From contig CP065955.1 of the NCBI GenBank assembly GCA_016126655.1, positions 598,501 through 662,500 on the forward strand: a stretch of DNA of 64,000 nt, read 5' to 3'. Shown one piece after another: positions 37,793 to 47,676 of the stretch. This DNA is from Aerococcaceae bacterium zg-1292. Its GTDB lineage: Bacteria; Bacillota; Bacilli; Lactobacillales; Aerococcaceae. Positions within the stretch are counted from its first letter, which is position 1. Each line of letters starts with the position of its first letter. A model generated the notes under the pieces. That model was not told the origin of the DNA. It made no database searches and saw only the letters and a list, made by a program, of their open reading frames with translations. The translations under genes were made by a program, and so were the position numbers.

Positions 37793-37829
37793 ATTATAAC
37801 GATAAATAATTGTGAGTGCAAACGATTGC
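37793..37829 (-). promoter_or_regulatory. malQ-malP promoter overlapped by a MalR-type operator
   Basis: On the minus strand TTGCAC (37821-37816), 17-bp spacer, and TATAAT (37798-37793). A LacI-type palindrome GCAAACGATTGC (37818-37829) overlaps the -35 hexamer. Binding of MalR there would block the polymerase. Confidence 0.78.
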
Positions 37830-37970
37830 GTGAATTTGTTACCGGTAAATATACTATTTTTGTATAACGTAAGAATATTGTCCTGTGATTAAACTACGAG
37901 TTTGGTTTGGTTACTAGGAATGGTATTTTTATAATCATTTCAATGAAAAGAGACTTCGTTCAAAATCTAT

Positions 37971-37996
37971 GCATACGTTTGCATTTGTGGTATAAT
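37971..37996 (+). promoter_or_regulatory. malR promoter with second MalR-type operator
   Basis: GCATACGTTTGC (37971-37982) is a second LacI-type palindrome, 8 bp before an extended -10, TGGTATAAT (37988-37996). Autoregulation of malR is likely. The two operators lie about 153 bp apart. Confidence 0.72.
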
Positions 37997-38030
37997 GAGC
38001 TTATGAGTAATTGAGAGAGGAGGTATTTTG

Positions 38031-39017
38031 GTGGTAACAATCAAAGATGTAGCAAAAAAAGCAGGAGTAGCGCCCTCAACGGTTACTCGTGTTATTCAAA
38101 ATAGTGATTCGATTAGTGAACAAACGAAAGCGGTTGTGCGCAATGTGATGCAAGAAATGAATTATTTTCCCAATTTGAATGCGCGCAGTTTAGCGAGTAA
38201 AAAGTCAAGTACATTAGGATTGATATTGCCAAATGCGACGGATGCCTTTTACCAAAATCCATTTTTCCCAACTGTTTTAAGAGGTATTAATGCTGAAGCA
38301 ACTAAATTGGGTTATTCACTGTTATTAACAACGGGGCAATCAATTGAAGAACGAAAAGAACATGTGCAAAATATAATTTATGGACGGCAAGTGGCCGGTG
38401 TCATCTTTTTATATGCAGAAGATAATGACCCGGTTATTCGATTTGTACTTGAACAAAAATTTCCGCATGTGATTATTGGAAAGGTGTCGCAACCCAATGC
38501 GTGTACCGTTGATAATGATAATCAAGAATTAGCCTGTGTTGCTACTACTCGTTTAATTGAAAAAGGATATCAAAAAATTGGCTTTTTAGGCGGTCATGAA
38601 CAACAAAACTTTATAAAAGACCGTTATAATGGCTATAAGCAGGCGCTTATTGAGCATGATATTGCTATTAAAGATGAGTATACAATCAATGGATTTGATT
38701 TTTTGCCAGAAGATGGGGAACGTTTAGCAGAACAATTATCAAAACAGCAAGAGGTACAAGCTTGGGTCATTGCCGATGAATTAGTTGCGGCAGGCTTTGT
38801 GAATCGTTGGCATCAATTGACGGAGCAAAATGTGCCAGTAGCTACATTTCAAGCGCACCGAGCGAGTCTATTAGGTCGCAGTGAATTGATTGGTATGAAT
38901 ATTAAGGCACTGCATTTAGGTCACGAGACGATTCGTTTGCTGGATCAATGGATGAGTGAAGCAGTGATGCCATCGCCTAATCGAGTGCTCATTGAACATG
39001 AAATCATTGAATATTAA
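38031..39017 (+). CDS. malR: LacI-family maltose regulator
   Basis: Represses maltodextrin genes in the absence of inducer. 328 residues. N-terminal helix-turn-helix and hinge: TIKDVAKKAGVAPSTVTRVIQNSDSIS, then NYFPNLNARSLASKKS. The periplasmic-binding-like effector domain follows (TLGLILPNATDAFYQNPFFP, VAGVIFLY, GFLGGHEQQNF). I favour the GTG at 38031 because GAGAGGAGG ends about 7 bases upstream. A TTG directly before it would be too close. Divergent malQ-malP and two matching operators support the assignment. Confidence 0.9.
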   Translation: MVTIKDVAKKAGVAPSTVTRVIQNSDSISEQTKAVVRNVMQEMNYFPNLNARSLASKKSSTLGLILPNATDAFYQNPFFPTVLRGINAEATKLGYSLLLTTGQSIEERKEHVQNIIYGRQVAGVIFLYAEDNDPVIRFVLEQKFPHVIIGKVSQPNACTVDNDNQELACVATTRLIEKGYQKIGFLGGHEQQNFIKDRYNGYKQALIEHDIAIKDEYTINGFDFLPEDGERLAEQLSKQQEVQAWVIADELVAAGFVNRWHQLTEQNVPVATFQAHRASLLGRSELIGMNIKALHLGHETIRLLDQWMSEAVMPSPNRVLIEHEIIEY

Positions 39018-39030
39018 TAGTGATACTTTA

Positions 39031-39083
39031 AACATCATCGACTACTGCGCGCATTGCGAAGTAAGTGGATGATGTTTTTTTTG
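39031..39083 (+). terminator. Terminator after malR
   Basis: AACATCATC (39031-39039) pairs with GATGATGTT (39068-39076), followed by a run of eight T's. The long loop holds smaller inverted pieces. Confidence 0.8.
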
Positions 39084-39365
39084 TGCCAGAGTGTTTAATT
39101 GTGAAAAACTATGGCTGGTCGTATCGCTGATTAAGCTATAACATTGTATCATAAATAAGGTGATTGCTGTTGAAAATATTCAAATAGTTAAGTTTTATCG
39201 AGGAAAACAACGGGAGACGTTTACGGTAATAATTGCTAGTAGATTCAATGGATATGTGCAGGTGGCAATGACTGCTTAAAGGATTAGACGGATATTTATT
39301 GAGTAGTCAATATATTTTCACATAAATTACTAAAAAATATTTTATCATGGAACCGCTTAGAAAGT
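39084..39365. other. Non-coding leader region before the ATP synthase promoter
   Basis: No gene for AtpI or any other protein is visible between malR and atpB. AT-rich, with no RNA gene or hairpin-family copy recognised. Confidence 0.45.
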
Positions 39366-39394
39366 TTGTCTTATCAATCTTAAAGTGGTAAACT
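39366..39394 (+). promoter_or_regulatory. Promoter of the ATP synthase operon
   Basis: TTGTCT (39366-39371), 17-bp spacer, and TAAACT (39389-39394), about 110 bp before atpB. Confidence 0.55.
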
Positions 39395-39501
39395 ATGAAA
39401 TGAATTTGTGACTAGATTTTATATTCTTACAGTCAACAAAATAATATTAAATGGTATTTTCCAAGATGTTTGGAGAACACCAGAAGAAAGGAAGGATAGA
39501 T

Positions 39502-40221
39502 TTGGAAGAGACGGTAGTGTTTCAGGTGTTTGGTATCGCATTTGGTCTAAACACCTTATTGGCAGTGTTCGCAACAGTTATCTTAATTTTGATACTCTGT
39601 GCGTGGACTGCGCAAAATTTATCAGTTGATGCGCCAAGCAAACCTCAACTGATGATGGAATCATTAATTGATTTTGTCCGTGGTGTAGTTGGTGGTGCTA
39701 TCGATGACCATGGAGCACAAAACTTTCAGTTGTTAGGGTTAACACTACTCCTATTCATATTTATGTCAAATATGATTGGTTTACCGTTATTATTACATGT
39801 CGGTCATTTTTCGCTATGGAGAAGTCCAACAGCTGATCCGATTGTGTGTCTGTCGCTTGCGCTATTGATGATTTTACTATCACACTTTTTAGGTGTGAAC
39901 AATCTAGGTTTCAAGTCCTATGTTAAAAATAGTTATTTGCAACCTTCAACGTTTTTATTTCCAATTAAGATTGTTGAAGAATTTACAAATGCTTTAACAC
40001 TCGCATTACGTTTGTATGGGAATATTTTTGCCGGAGAAGTATTGCTTGGTCTGATTGCGGGCTTAGCTAATTTGAAAGGACCGTTAACATGGGTTATTGG
40101 TTTGCCTCTACAAATGATTTGGCAAGGATTTTCAATTTTTATCGGTGCGATTCAAGCTTATATTTTTGTTACTCTAACGATGGTCTATCTATCACATAAA
40201 GTCGAAACAGAGCATGAATAA
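39502..40221 (+). CDS. atpB: ATP synthase Fo subunit a
   Basis: Forms the proton half-channels against the c-ring. 239 residues from the TTG at 39502, which has AAAGGAAGGA just upstream and gives the normal family length. An ATG at 39451 would add 17 residues before that RBS. Conserved motifs: the helix with the essential arginine, NALTLALRLYGNIFAGEVL (about residues 160-178), and the last helix QMIWQGFSIFIGAIQAYIFVTL with the conserved Gln. The N-terminal region FGIAFGLNTLLAVF lies before the first helix. Confidence 0.92.
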   Translation: MEETVVFQVFGIAFGLNTLLAVFATVILILILCAWTAQNLSVDAPSKPQLMMESLIDFVRGVVGGAIDDHGAQNFQLLGLTLLLFIFMSNMIGLPLLLHVGHFSLWRSPTADPIVCLSLALLMILLSHFLGVNNLGFKSYVKNSYLQPSTFLFPIKIVEEFTNALTLALRLYGNIFAGEVLLGLIAGLANLKGPLTWVIGLPLQMIWQGFSIFIGAIQAYIFVTLTMVYLSHKVETEHE

Positions 40222-40324
40222 CTTGTTGGGACCATAAAAGTAAAAACCAAACATCAAGAATTTGCTGAAATTATGAAATCAAAAAATAATACTAGTTGAA
40301 CGATATGATTGATTGGATTAGTGA

Positions 40325-40630
<306 letters not shown>

Positions 40631-40663
40631 AAACAAATAACGTAATAGTGAGTTAACTAAATG

Positions 40664-40902
40664 AACATAGTGTGACAATGGGAGTTTTGAAATGAACCAC
40701 TGGAGAAAGATGACGGTGTGGGCAAAAGCGCACAGAGTCGTCTTTTGAAGTGGACGTCATTTCATCCCATTGGAACCAGAATAGAACATAGTGTGAGCGA
40801 GGGTGTTCTGACTTGAACCACTGGAGAAAACAGCCGTCGTGAGACTAACGCACAGAGGCGGTTTTTGAAGTGGAGTCAAGTCAACCCAAGCGAACCAGAA
40901 TA
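40664..40902 (+). repeat. Two SD-linked hairpin elements between atpE and atpF (locus 5)
   Basis: Copies at 40664-40784 and 40785-40902. Arms are TGAAATGA with TCATTTCA in the first and TGACTTGA with TCAAGTCA in the second. The middle stem of the first is AAAGATGAC with GTCGTCTTT. The second ends CCAGAATA, and the atpF ribosome-binding site GGAGGA starts at the next base (40903). Confidence 0.93.
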
Positions 40903-40913
40903 GGAGGAATGAC

Positions 40914-41435
40914 ATGATTGCTGCAATATTATCAACGACAGCAGAAACACCCAATACTGCACTAGGCAATACTATTGTGACCATGGTAGCTTTTGTTGTA
41001 TTGCTATTAATCGTCAAACATTTTACTTGGCAACCATTTATGAAAATGCTAGAAAAACGGCATCAAATTATTCAAAATGATTTGACACATGCTGCTAATG
41101 AAAAAGAAGCGAGTGTAAAAGCAAAACAAGAAGCGCAACAATTATTAAAAGAAGCGCGTCAAGAAGCGACACAAATTATTATGCAAGCGAAAAAACAAGG
41201 CTTGCAAGTGCAAGATAACATGATAAAAGAAGCTAAAGAAGAGGTTGCGCGTATGCGTGAATCAGCTGAACAAGAAGTTGCGCAAGAGCGTACACGTATT
41301 TTAAATGAAGTAAAAGGTGAATTAACAGATATTTCTATTGAAATTGCTGAGAAAATTTTACGCCGTGAAATTTCTAATGCTGATTATCATCGTTTGGTGG
41401 AAGAATTTATTCATGGAATGGATGATTTATCATGA
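40914..41435 (+). CDS. atpF: ATP synthase Fo subunit b
   Basis: Peripheral stalk linking the membrane sector to F1. 173 residues: one N-terminal membrane helix (GNTIVTMVAFVVLLLIVKHF, about 18-37), the family-typical WQPFMKMLEKRHQIIQNDL at the membrane border, then a long charged helix (AKQEAQQLLKEARQEATQII; AKEEVARMRESAEQEVAQE). The conserved dimerisation and delta-binding end EIAEKILRREISNADYHRLV completes it. The GGAGGA RBS abuts a hairpin element. The stop overlaps the atpH start (ATGA). Confidence 0.92.
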   Translation: MIAAILSTTAETPNTALGNTIVTMVAFVVLLLIVKHFTWQPFMKMLEKRHQIIQNDLTHAANEKEASVKAKQEAQQLLKEARQEATQIIMQAKKQGLQVQDNMIKEAKEEVARMRESAEQEVAQERTRILNEVKGELTDISIEIAEKILRREISNADYHRLVEEFIHGMDDLS

Positions 41436-41890
41436 CAGAAAAACAATCAAGAGCAGAAAATACACGTGGAGAACGTGTAAAAACACATGAAGATACACTG
41501 TTAAAAAAGATTCAACAAGAAAAAATGCGTGAATCTTTAGATTCGTTAGGTAATAAAGATGATAATCGTGAGCATTATGAAGATATGTTGCTCGAAAAAT
41601 TGATGACGAATTTGACCGGCTCAGAAAGTTCAATAGCTTATCAGCCGAGTGATCGTCCTGAGATGCTGATGATTACTTCAGCGGTCGAATTAACGGATGA
41701 TGAAAAAGAAGCAATTGTACGTAAATTCATGGAAAAAACGAATAAAACATTACGTCGGATTACGACAGTAGTGGATTCTAACTTAATTACGGGAATCCGT
41801 CTTCAAAGTGAAAGTTTTTATTATGAAGTAAGTGGACAAAAAACATTGCGTGAATTACGCCGTCATTTAGATCGCAATTGGCGTTATTAA
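41432..41890 (+). CDS. atpH: ATP synthase F1 subunit delta, with atypical N-terminal half
   Basis: Joins the stator stalk to the F1 head. 152 residues, against about 180 in the family. The C-terminal half is ordinary: ITSAVELTDDEKEAIVRKF, NKTLRRITTVVDSNLITGIRLQ and a final LRELRRHL match the usual delta C-terminal domain. The first 80 or so residues are highly charged (RAENTRGERVKTHEDTLLKK, NKDDNREHYEDMLLEKL). They lack the usual helical-bundle start (about YAxALFELA) that grips the alpha subunits. The start overlaps atpF by 4 bp, so the gene is intact and translationally coupled. Confidence 0.78.
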   Translation: MTEKQSRAENTRGERVKTHEDTLLKKIQQEKMRESLDSLGNKDDNREHYEDMLLEKLMTNLTGSESSIAYQPSDRPEMLMITSAVELTDDEKEAIVRKFMEKTNKTLRRITTVVDSNLITGIRLQSESFYYEVSGQKTLRELRRHLDRNWRY

Positions 41891-41948
41891 TGAAAGATAC
41901 AATGATTAAGATGATAATATGTCAATAAGCAACACAAAACACTTAAAT

Positions 41949-42265
41949 GACAAAACATGGAGCGCGCGGGCAACCTGATTTGAACCACTGGAGTAGAGGT
42001 CGTAGAAGCGTCAAGGGGCTTCAAGAGCTATGCGAAGTGGACGTCAAGACAGTCTTAACGAACCGACATACAAAATACCAGAGTGCTAAAAACGCACGCA
42101 GGATTATGCGAAGTGGAAGTCAAGTCAACCCAAGCGAACCAGAATAAACATGGTGTGAGCGCGGGTGCTCTGACTTGAACCACTGGAGAAAACAGCCGTC
42201 GTGCGAGCAACGCACAGAGGCGGTTTTTGAAGTGGAAGTCAAGTCAACCCAAGCGAACCAGAATA
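41949..42265 (+). repeat. About three SD-linked hairpin elements between atpH and atpA (locus 6)
   Basis: Copies at about 41949-42070, a partial one at 42071-42147, and 42148-42265. The last has arms TGACTTGA with TCAAGTCA and apical hairpin GTGCG-AGCAA-CGCAC. The first has the alternative apical hairpin GAAGC...GCTTC with the GAGCTATGCGAAGTGGA box also seen at loci 1 and 4. The last copy ends GAATA at 42265, and the atpA RBS GGAGG starts at 42266. Confidence 0.9.
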
Positions 42266-42275
42266 GGAGGTAAGG

Positions 42276-43769
42276 ATGAGTTTAGAACGTTTAGATGAAC
42301 GATTACGCCAACAAATTCGTCTGTTCCATACAGAAGGTTCCATCGAGGAAATCGGTACAATTACCTATATTGGGGATGGAATCGCCAGAGCAAATGGTTT
42401 AGAAAATGTAATGATTGGTGAAATGGTTGAATTTGCCAATGGTACAAAAGGCATGGTACAAAATTTAGAATCCGGTGATGTAGGGATTATCATTTTCGGA
42501 GACTATGTTACGATTCATGAAGGAGACCTCGTGCGCCGTATGAATAAAATTATGGAAGTACCCGTAGGAAATGAACTGCTGGGTCGTGTGGTTAATCCAC
42601 TAGGGGAAGCCATTGATGGTTTAGGCGAAATTCAAGCGTCGAAATCAAGACCCGTTGAAGCAGATGCACCAGGTATCATGGACCGCCAAAGTGTTCATCA
42701 GCCGATGCAAACAGGTATTAAAGCGATTGACTCTTTAGTACCAATTGGTAGAGGACAACGGGAATTAATTATTGGCGACCGAAAAACAGGAAAAACTACT
42801 TTAGCTGTTGATACTATTTTGAATCAAAAGGGACAAGATGTAATTTGTATTTATGTTGCGATTGGACAAAAAGAATCGACAGTTAAAAATATTGTGACGA
42901 CATTGCAAAGTTTTGGCGCTATGGACTATACGGTTGTAATGAGTGCGAGTGCCTCACAACCAGCCCCACTGTTATATTTAGCGCCGTATTCAGCGACAGC
43001 TATTGCAGAAGAATTTATGTATTCGGGTAAACACGTACTCATTATTTATGATGATTTATCCAAACAAGCGGCTGCCTATCGCGAAATGAGTTTATTATTA
43101 AAGCGACCACCTGGTCGTGAGGCGTATCCTGGAGACGTGTTCTATTTACATTCACGTTTGTTAGAGCGGTCTGCCAAATTATCAGATGCACTCGGTGGTG
43201 GCTCGATAACATCGTTGCCGATTGTTGAAACACAAGCTGGCGATATTTCGGCCTATATACCAACAAATATCATTTCAATTACCGACGGACAAATCTTTTT
43301 AGAAAGTGATTTATTCCATTCGGGAGTTAGACCAGCTATTAATGCGGGGCTATCTGTGTCACGTGTGGGTGGTGCTGCCCAATTAAAACCGATGAAACAA
43401 GTATCCGGGACATTGCGAATTGACTTAGCGAGTTACCGTGAACTTGAAGCCTTCTCGCAATTTGGTTCGGACTTAGATACGTACACGCAAAAACGCTTGA
43501 ATCGTGGGCGCCGTACCGTTGAAGTGTTAAAACAACCTCAACACCGTCCAATTAGTGTTGAAAAACAAATTGTACTCTTTTATGCGTTAAATCACGGATA
43601 TTTAGACAGTGTTTCGATTTCTGCTATTCGAGATTTTGAACAGTCACTATTCGCCTTTTTAGAAGACCGATATGACGTTGTCTTACGTGATATCAGTCGC
43701 AATGGACGTATGCCAGAAGATGATTTGATGATTTCGATTTTAGATGAACATGCTAAAACAATGGGTTAA
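42276..43769 (+). CDS. atpA: ATP synthase F1 subunit alpha
   Basis: Non-catalytic nucleotide-binding subunit of the F1 hexamer. 497 residues, normal length. Motifs: N-terminal [16 protein letters not shown], Walker [12 protein letters not shown] (Lys where most family members have Gln), [53 protein letters not shown], and the arginine finger region [10 protein letters not shown]. The RBS GGAGG lies immediately after a hairpin element. Confidence 0.97.
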   Translation: MSLERLDERLRQQIRLFHTEGSIEEIGTITYIGDGIARANGLENVMIGEMVEFANGTKGMVQNLESGDVGIIIFGDYVTIHEGDLVRRMNKIMEVPVGNELLGRVVNPLGEAIDGLGEIQASKSRPVEADAPGIMDRQSVHQPMQTGIKAIDSLVPIGRGQRELIIGDRKTGKTTLAVDTILNQKGQDVICIYVAIGQKESTVKNIVTTLQSFGAMDYTVVMSASASQPAPLLYLAPYSATAIAEEFMYSGKHVLIIYDDLSKQAAAYREMSLLLKRPPGREAYPGDVFYLHSRLLERSAKLSDALGGGSITSLPIVETQAGDISAYIPTNIISITDGQIFLESDLFHSGVRPAINAGLSVSRVGGAAQLKPMKQVSGTLRIDLASYRELEAFSQFGSDLDTYTQKRLNRGRRTVEVLKQPQHRPISVEKQIVLFYALNHGYLDSVSISAIRDFEQSLFAFLEDRYDVVLRDISRNGRMPEDDLMISILDEHAKTMG

Positions 43770-43797
43770 TGAAGAATGGAAAAGAGGAGCGTGAGTT

Positions 43798-44718
43798 ATG
43801 TCATTAAATCAAATTAGAAAACGTATTGACTCCACGCGAAAGACCGCGCAAATCACTAATGCCATGCGCATGGTTTCTGCGTCAAAATATAATCGTATGG
43901 TACAAGAAGCAAGTAAATATTTTGATTATGCACAAAAAGTAAAACAGATGGTGGCCGTTCTAGGTAAACAACAATTTGACTTGTTGGATGATGGAGTGCC
44001 AATGGATGTGGACGAGGTTAAAGATATTAACTTTAACGATTTATTAATTGAACGACCTATTAAACGTACGGGATATTTGATTATTACTTCAGATAAAGGG
44101 TTAGCTGGCGGCTATAATACCTCAATCATTAAAGCGACAGATACCATGTTAAAAGACGACCATCAAAACAAAGATGAAGTGGTTGTTCTTGCCATTGGTG
44201 AGCCAATTGCTAAGTATTGCCGCCAAGAAGGATACGAAATTGCGTATGAACTACATCATTTGACTGATCAACCAACATTTATTGAAGTGTCACGGATTGT
44301 AAGAAAAGCGGTTGAACTATTTAAAAAACAAGTGTTTGATGCGTTATATGTGTGTTATAACCATCATATCAATGCGATGTCGACACAATTTCGTGCAGAA
44401 CAAATTTTGCCATTAACAGATTTAGAGCTCGAAGAAGAAATCCAAGCAAGTACGTTTCCAGCTGATTTTTTAATCGAACCGAATCAAAATGCGCTGTTAG
44501 ATGTATTATTACCACAATATGCAGAAAGTCAAATTTATGGTGCAATCATAGATGCGAAAACAAGTGAGCATGCCAGTCGAATGAATGCAATGCGTAGTGC
44601 TACAGATAATGCGGAAGATATGATTGATGCGTTAAAACAGCAATATCATCAGCAACGACAATTGAAAGTTACCAATGAAATTTCTGAGATTATCGGTGGA
44701 GCTAATGCGCAATCGTAA
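43798..44718 (+). CDS. atpG: ATP synthase F1 subunit gamma
   Basis: Central rotor shaft. 306 residues. Conserved N-terminal helix QIRKRIDSTRKTAQITNAMRMVSASKYNRM and C-terminal helix EHASRMNAMRSATDNAEDMIDALKQQYHQQRQ (each quoted in part) with ITSDKGLAGGYNTSI between them. RBS AGAGGAG precedes the ATG by several bases. Confidence 0.96.
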   Translation: MSLNQIRKRIDSTRKTAQITNAMRMVSASKYNRMVQEASKYFDYAQKVKQMVAVLGKQQFDLLDDGVPMDVDEVKDINFNDLLIERPIKRTGYLIITSDKGLAGGYNTSIIKATDTMLKDDHQNKDEVVVLAIGEPIAKYCRQEGYEIAYELHHLTDQPTFIEVSRIVRKAVELFKKQVFDALYVCYNHHINAMSTQFRAEQILPLTDLELEEEIQASTFPADFLIEPNQNALLDVLLPQYAESQIYGAIIDAKTSEHASRMNAMRSATDNAEDMIDALKQQYHQQRQLKVTNEISEIIGGANAQS

Positions 44719-44742
44719 GGTGAATTTGTATAAGAAAACTAG

Positions 44743-46224
<1,482 letters not shown>

Positions 46225-46235
46225 GGGGGAGATAA

Positions 46236-46682
46236 ATGACAGAGGAGAAAACAACAAGAACGCACATGCAAGTATGTATCTCATCTCCCAATGGTGTCAT
46301 TTATGATCACCGTTCTATTAGTTGTAATGTTGTGACATTAGACGGCGGCTTAACAATTATGCCTAACCATATACCAATTTTAGCAGCGTTATCTGTTGGG
46401 CCTGTAAAAGTAACACGTCTGGAAGAAGGGAATCCAGTCGACTATATCGCAATTAATGGTGGTATTTTATCTATGTCCAACAATCGCCTCGAAATCATTT
46501 CGAATTATGCAGTGAGAGCCAGGGATATTAACGAAGCTGAAGTTGAGATTCAAAAACAACAAGCTGAAGAAGATATGGAAGCTGCATTAAGAGAACATGA
46601 TGCACGAGCATTTAGAAGAGCGAAAATTTCATTAGATCGTGCAATTAATATGATATCAGTCAGTAAACATCGTCGACGTTAA
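46236..46682 (+). CDS. atpC: ATP synthase F1 subunit epsilon
   Basis: Rotor subunit that can inhibit ATP hydrolysis. 148 residues: N-terminal beta sandwich (QVCISSPNGVIYDHRSISCNVVTLDGGLTIMPNHIPILAAL, quoted in sense only up to the conserved GxxTIMPNHxP motif), then a C-terminal helical hairpin (INEAEVEIQKQQAEEDMEA; RAFRRAKISLDRAINMI). RBS GGGGGGAG precedes the ATG. It is the last gene of the operon. Confidence 0.93.
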   Translation: MTEEKTTRTHMQVCISSPNGVIYDHRSISCNVVTLDGGLTIMPNHIPILAALSVGPVKVTRLEEGNPVDYIAINGGILSMSNNRLEIISNYAVRARDINEAEVEIQKQQAEEDMEAALREHDARAFRRAKISLDRAINMISVSKHRRR

Positions 46683-46698
46683 TTGATGGATAAAAGAA

Positions 46699-46753
46699 AA
46701 ATAATTTAGGTAGGACTCACGTAAAGATGTGAGTACGCCTAAATTATTTTTTT
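46699..46753 (+). terminator. Terminator of the ATP synthase operon
   Basis: AATAATTTAGG pairs with CCTAAATTATT and an inner stem ACTCAC pairs with GTGAGT, ending in seven T's at 46753. Confidence 0.9.
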
Positions 46754-46882
46754 GAGATTATCAACGAGGAAAATACGGTTCTTCGATATTTTGTGGACAT
46801 CTTGAAGATTTTGGCAGCAAGAGAAAGGGAGTGTCCGAACAACTTTTTTGGAAGGTTGTTGGCGAATGGGTGGATGGATTAT

Positions 46883-47093
46883 CTGCATTCCCAGATTCAT
46901 AACGATTTCACAGAAAATTATAAGTTTGTTTTCAAAAAAATATTGATATTTCATCATTTGAGAGTAAATAATAATGATTTCATTGTTATATCCAAAGCAA
47001 CACGTAACCAAGTAAATTATTGTAATCAATCGGCTAAAAACATTGATAAATCAACATTTATTATGATTATACTGTTTATGTATTCGGGAATTC
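46883..47093 (-). mobile_element. Degenerate MITE-like element, copy 1
   Basis: About 211 bp, homologous along its whole length, in inverted orientation, to 62699-62913. The ends are imperfect inverted repeats: GCATTCCCAGATTCATAACG on the left and the complement of GTATTCGGGAATTC on the right. Shared interior stretches include AAAACATTGATAAATCAACA. It has no coding capacity and its own transposase is not in the window. DNA from 46754 to 46882 shows nothing recognisable. Confidence 0.65.
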
Positions 47094-47475
47094 GAAAATT
47101 AAAATAAATCAACTTGATTAATCGTTAGGGGCGCTTATTTATTACCAAAAATCAAATGAGTTTGGACGTATAATTTCTGAATTTTTGTTAGTTTTAGGTA
47201 CAATTATAAATTGTTTGAAAGAAGTTCATTATAAATTACATACTATGGATAAAAAATGATTGCGCTTTAAAACTTTCTATGCTATTCTTATAACTAGAAA
47301 GATATAATAATAACTGCGAGAATGGGAACGCTACTATAAATGCTACAATGTACGTCCTCAATGAATAACTTGCGAAAAAACAAAAAATAGCAAGTCTATG
47401 TTAGTTGGTTTCTATGTGTTGTTAAAATTCAAGTGATATCGCAGTGGTATGTAACGTGAGGTGATTATTAGTTTT
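47094..47475. other. Gene-free DNA upstream of the mini-array
   Basis: About 380 bp, AT-rich. A short inverted pair ACTTGC...GCAAGT lies near 47369-47395. No gene for a small toxin, Csa3-like regulator or other protein is visible here. Confidence 0.4.
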
Positions 47476-47565
47476 TAATTGTTCTGCTGTGCAGAGGTGA
47501 TCCGTAGAATGATATGATATGATATTGGGTCAAAAATATTTTTCCCGCATGCGCGGGGGTTCATC
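47476..47565 (+). CRISPR. Degenerate one-spacer CRISPR mini-array upstream of cas3
   Basis: Two repeat-like 28-mers bracket a 34-nt spacer. Upstream repeat 47476-47503: stem TCTGC-TGT-GCAGA followed by GGTGATCC, the exact 8-nt 3' end of the main-array repeat. Downstream repeat 47538-47565: the main-array stem CCCGC/GCGGG with loop ATGC (main array AACC) and 3' end GGTTCATC. It matches the main repeat at 22 of 28 positions. The spacer is low-complexity (ATGAT repeated three times). The first repeat has changed both sides of its stem but kept pairing. It lies about 110 bp before cas3. Confidence 0.72.
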
Positions 47566-47676
47566 AGCAGTTTCAACTAAAGTAAAAAGCACATGATATC
47601 TTTCTTATTTTTGCGAATTTACTTAACAAAATCATCTTGGCATGCATCTATTATATAATTTAAAGGAGAGGGTATT

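Noticed and set aside
46793..47107. A 104-residue plus-strand open frame after the ATP synthase operon
   Set aside because: It overlaps the MITE-like element, has no good RBS, and matches no family. The homologous copy at 62.7 kb does not preserve the frame.
47460..47467. A third repeat-like GGTGATTA before the mini-array
   Set aside because: No stem precedes it and the spacing to the next repeat is far too short.
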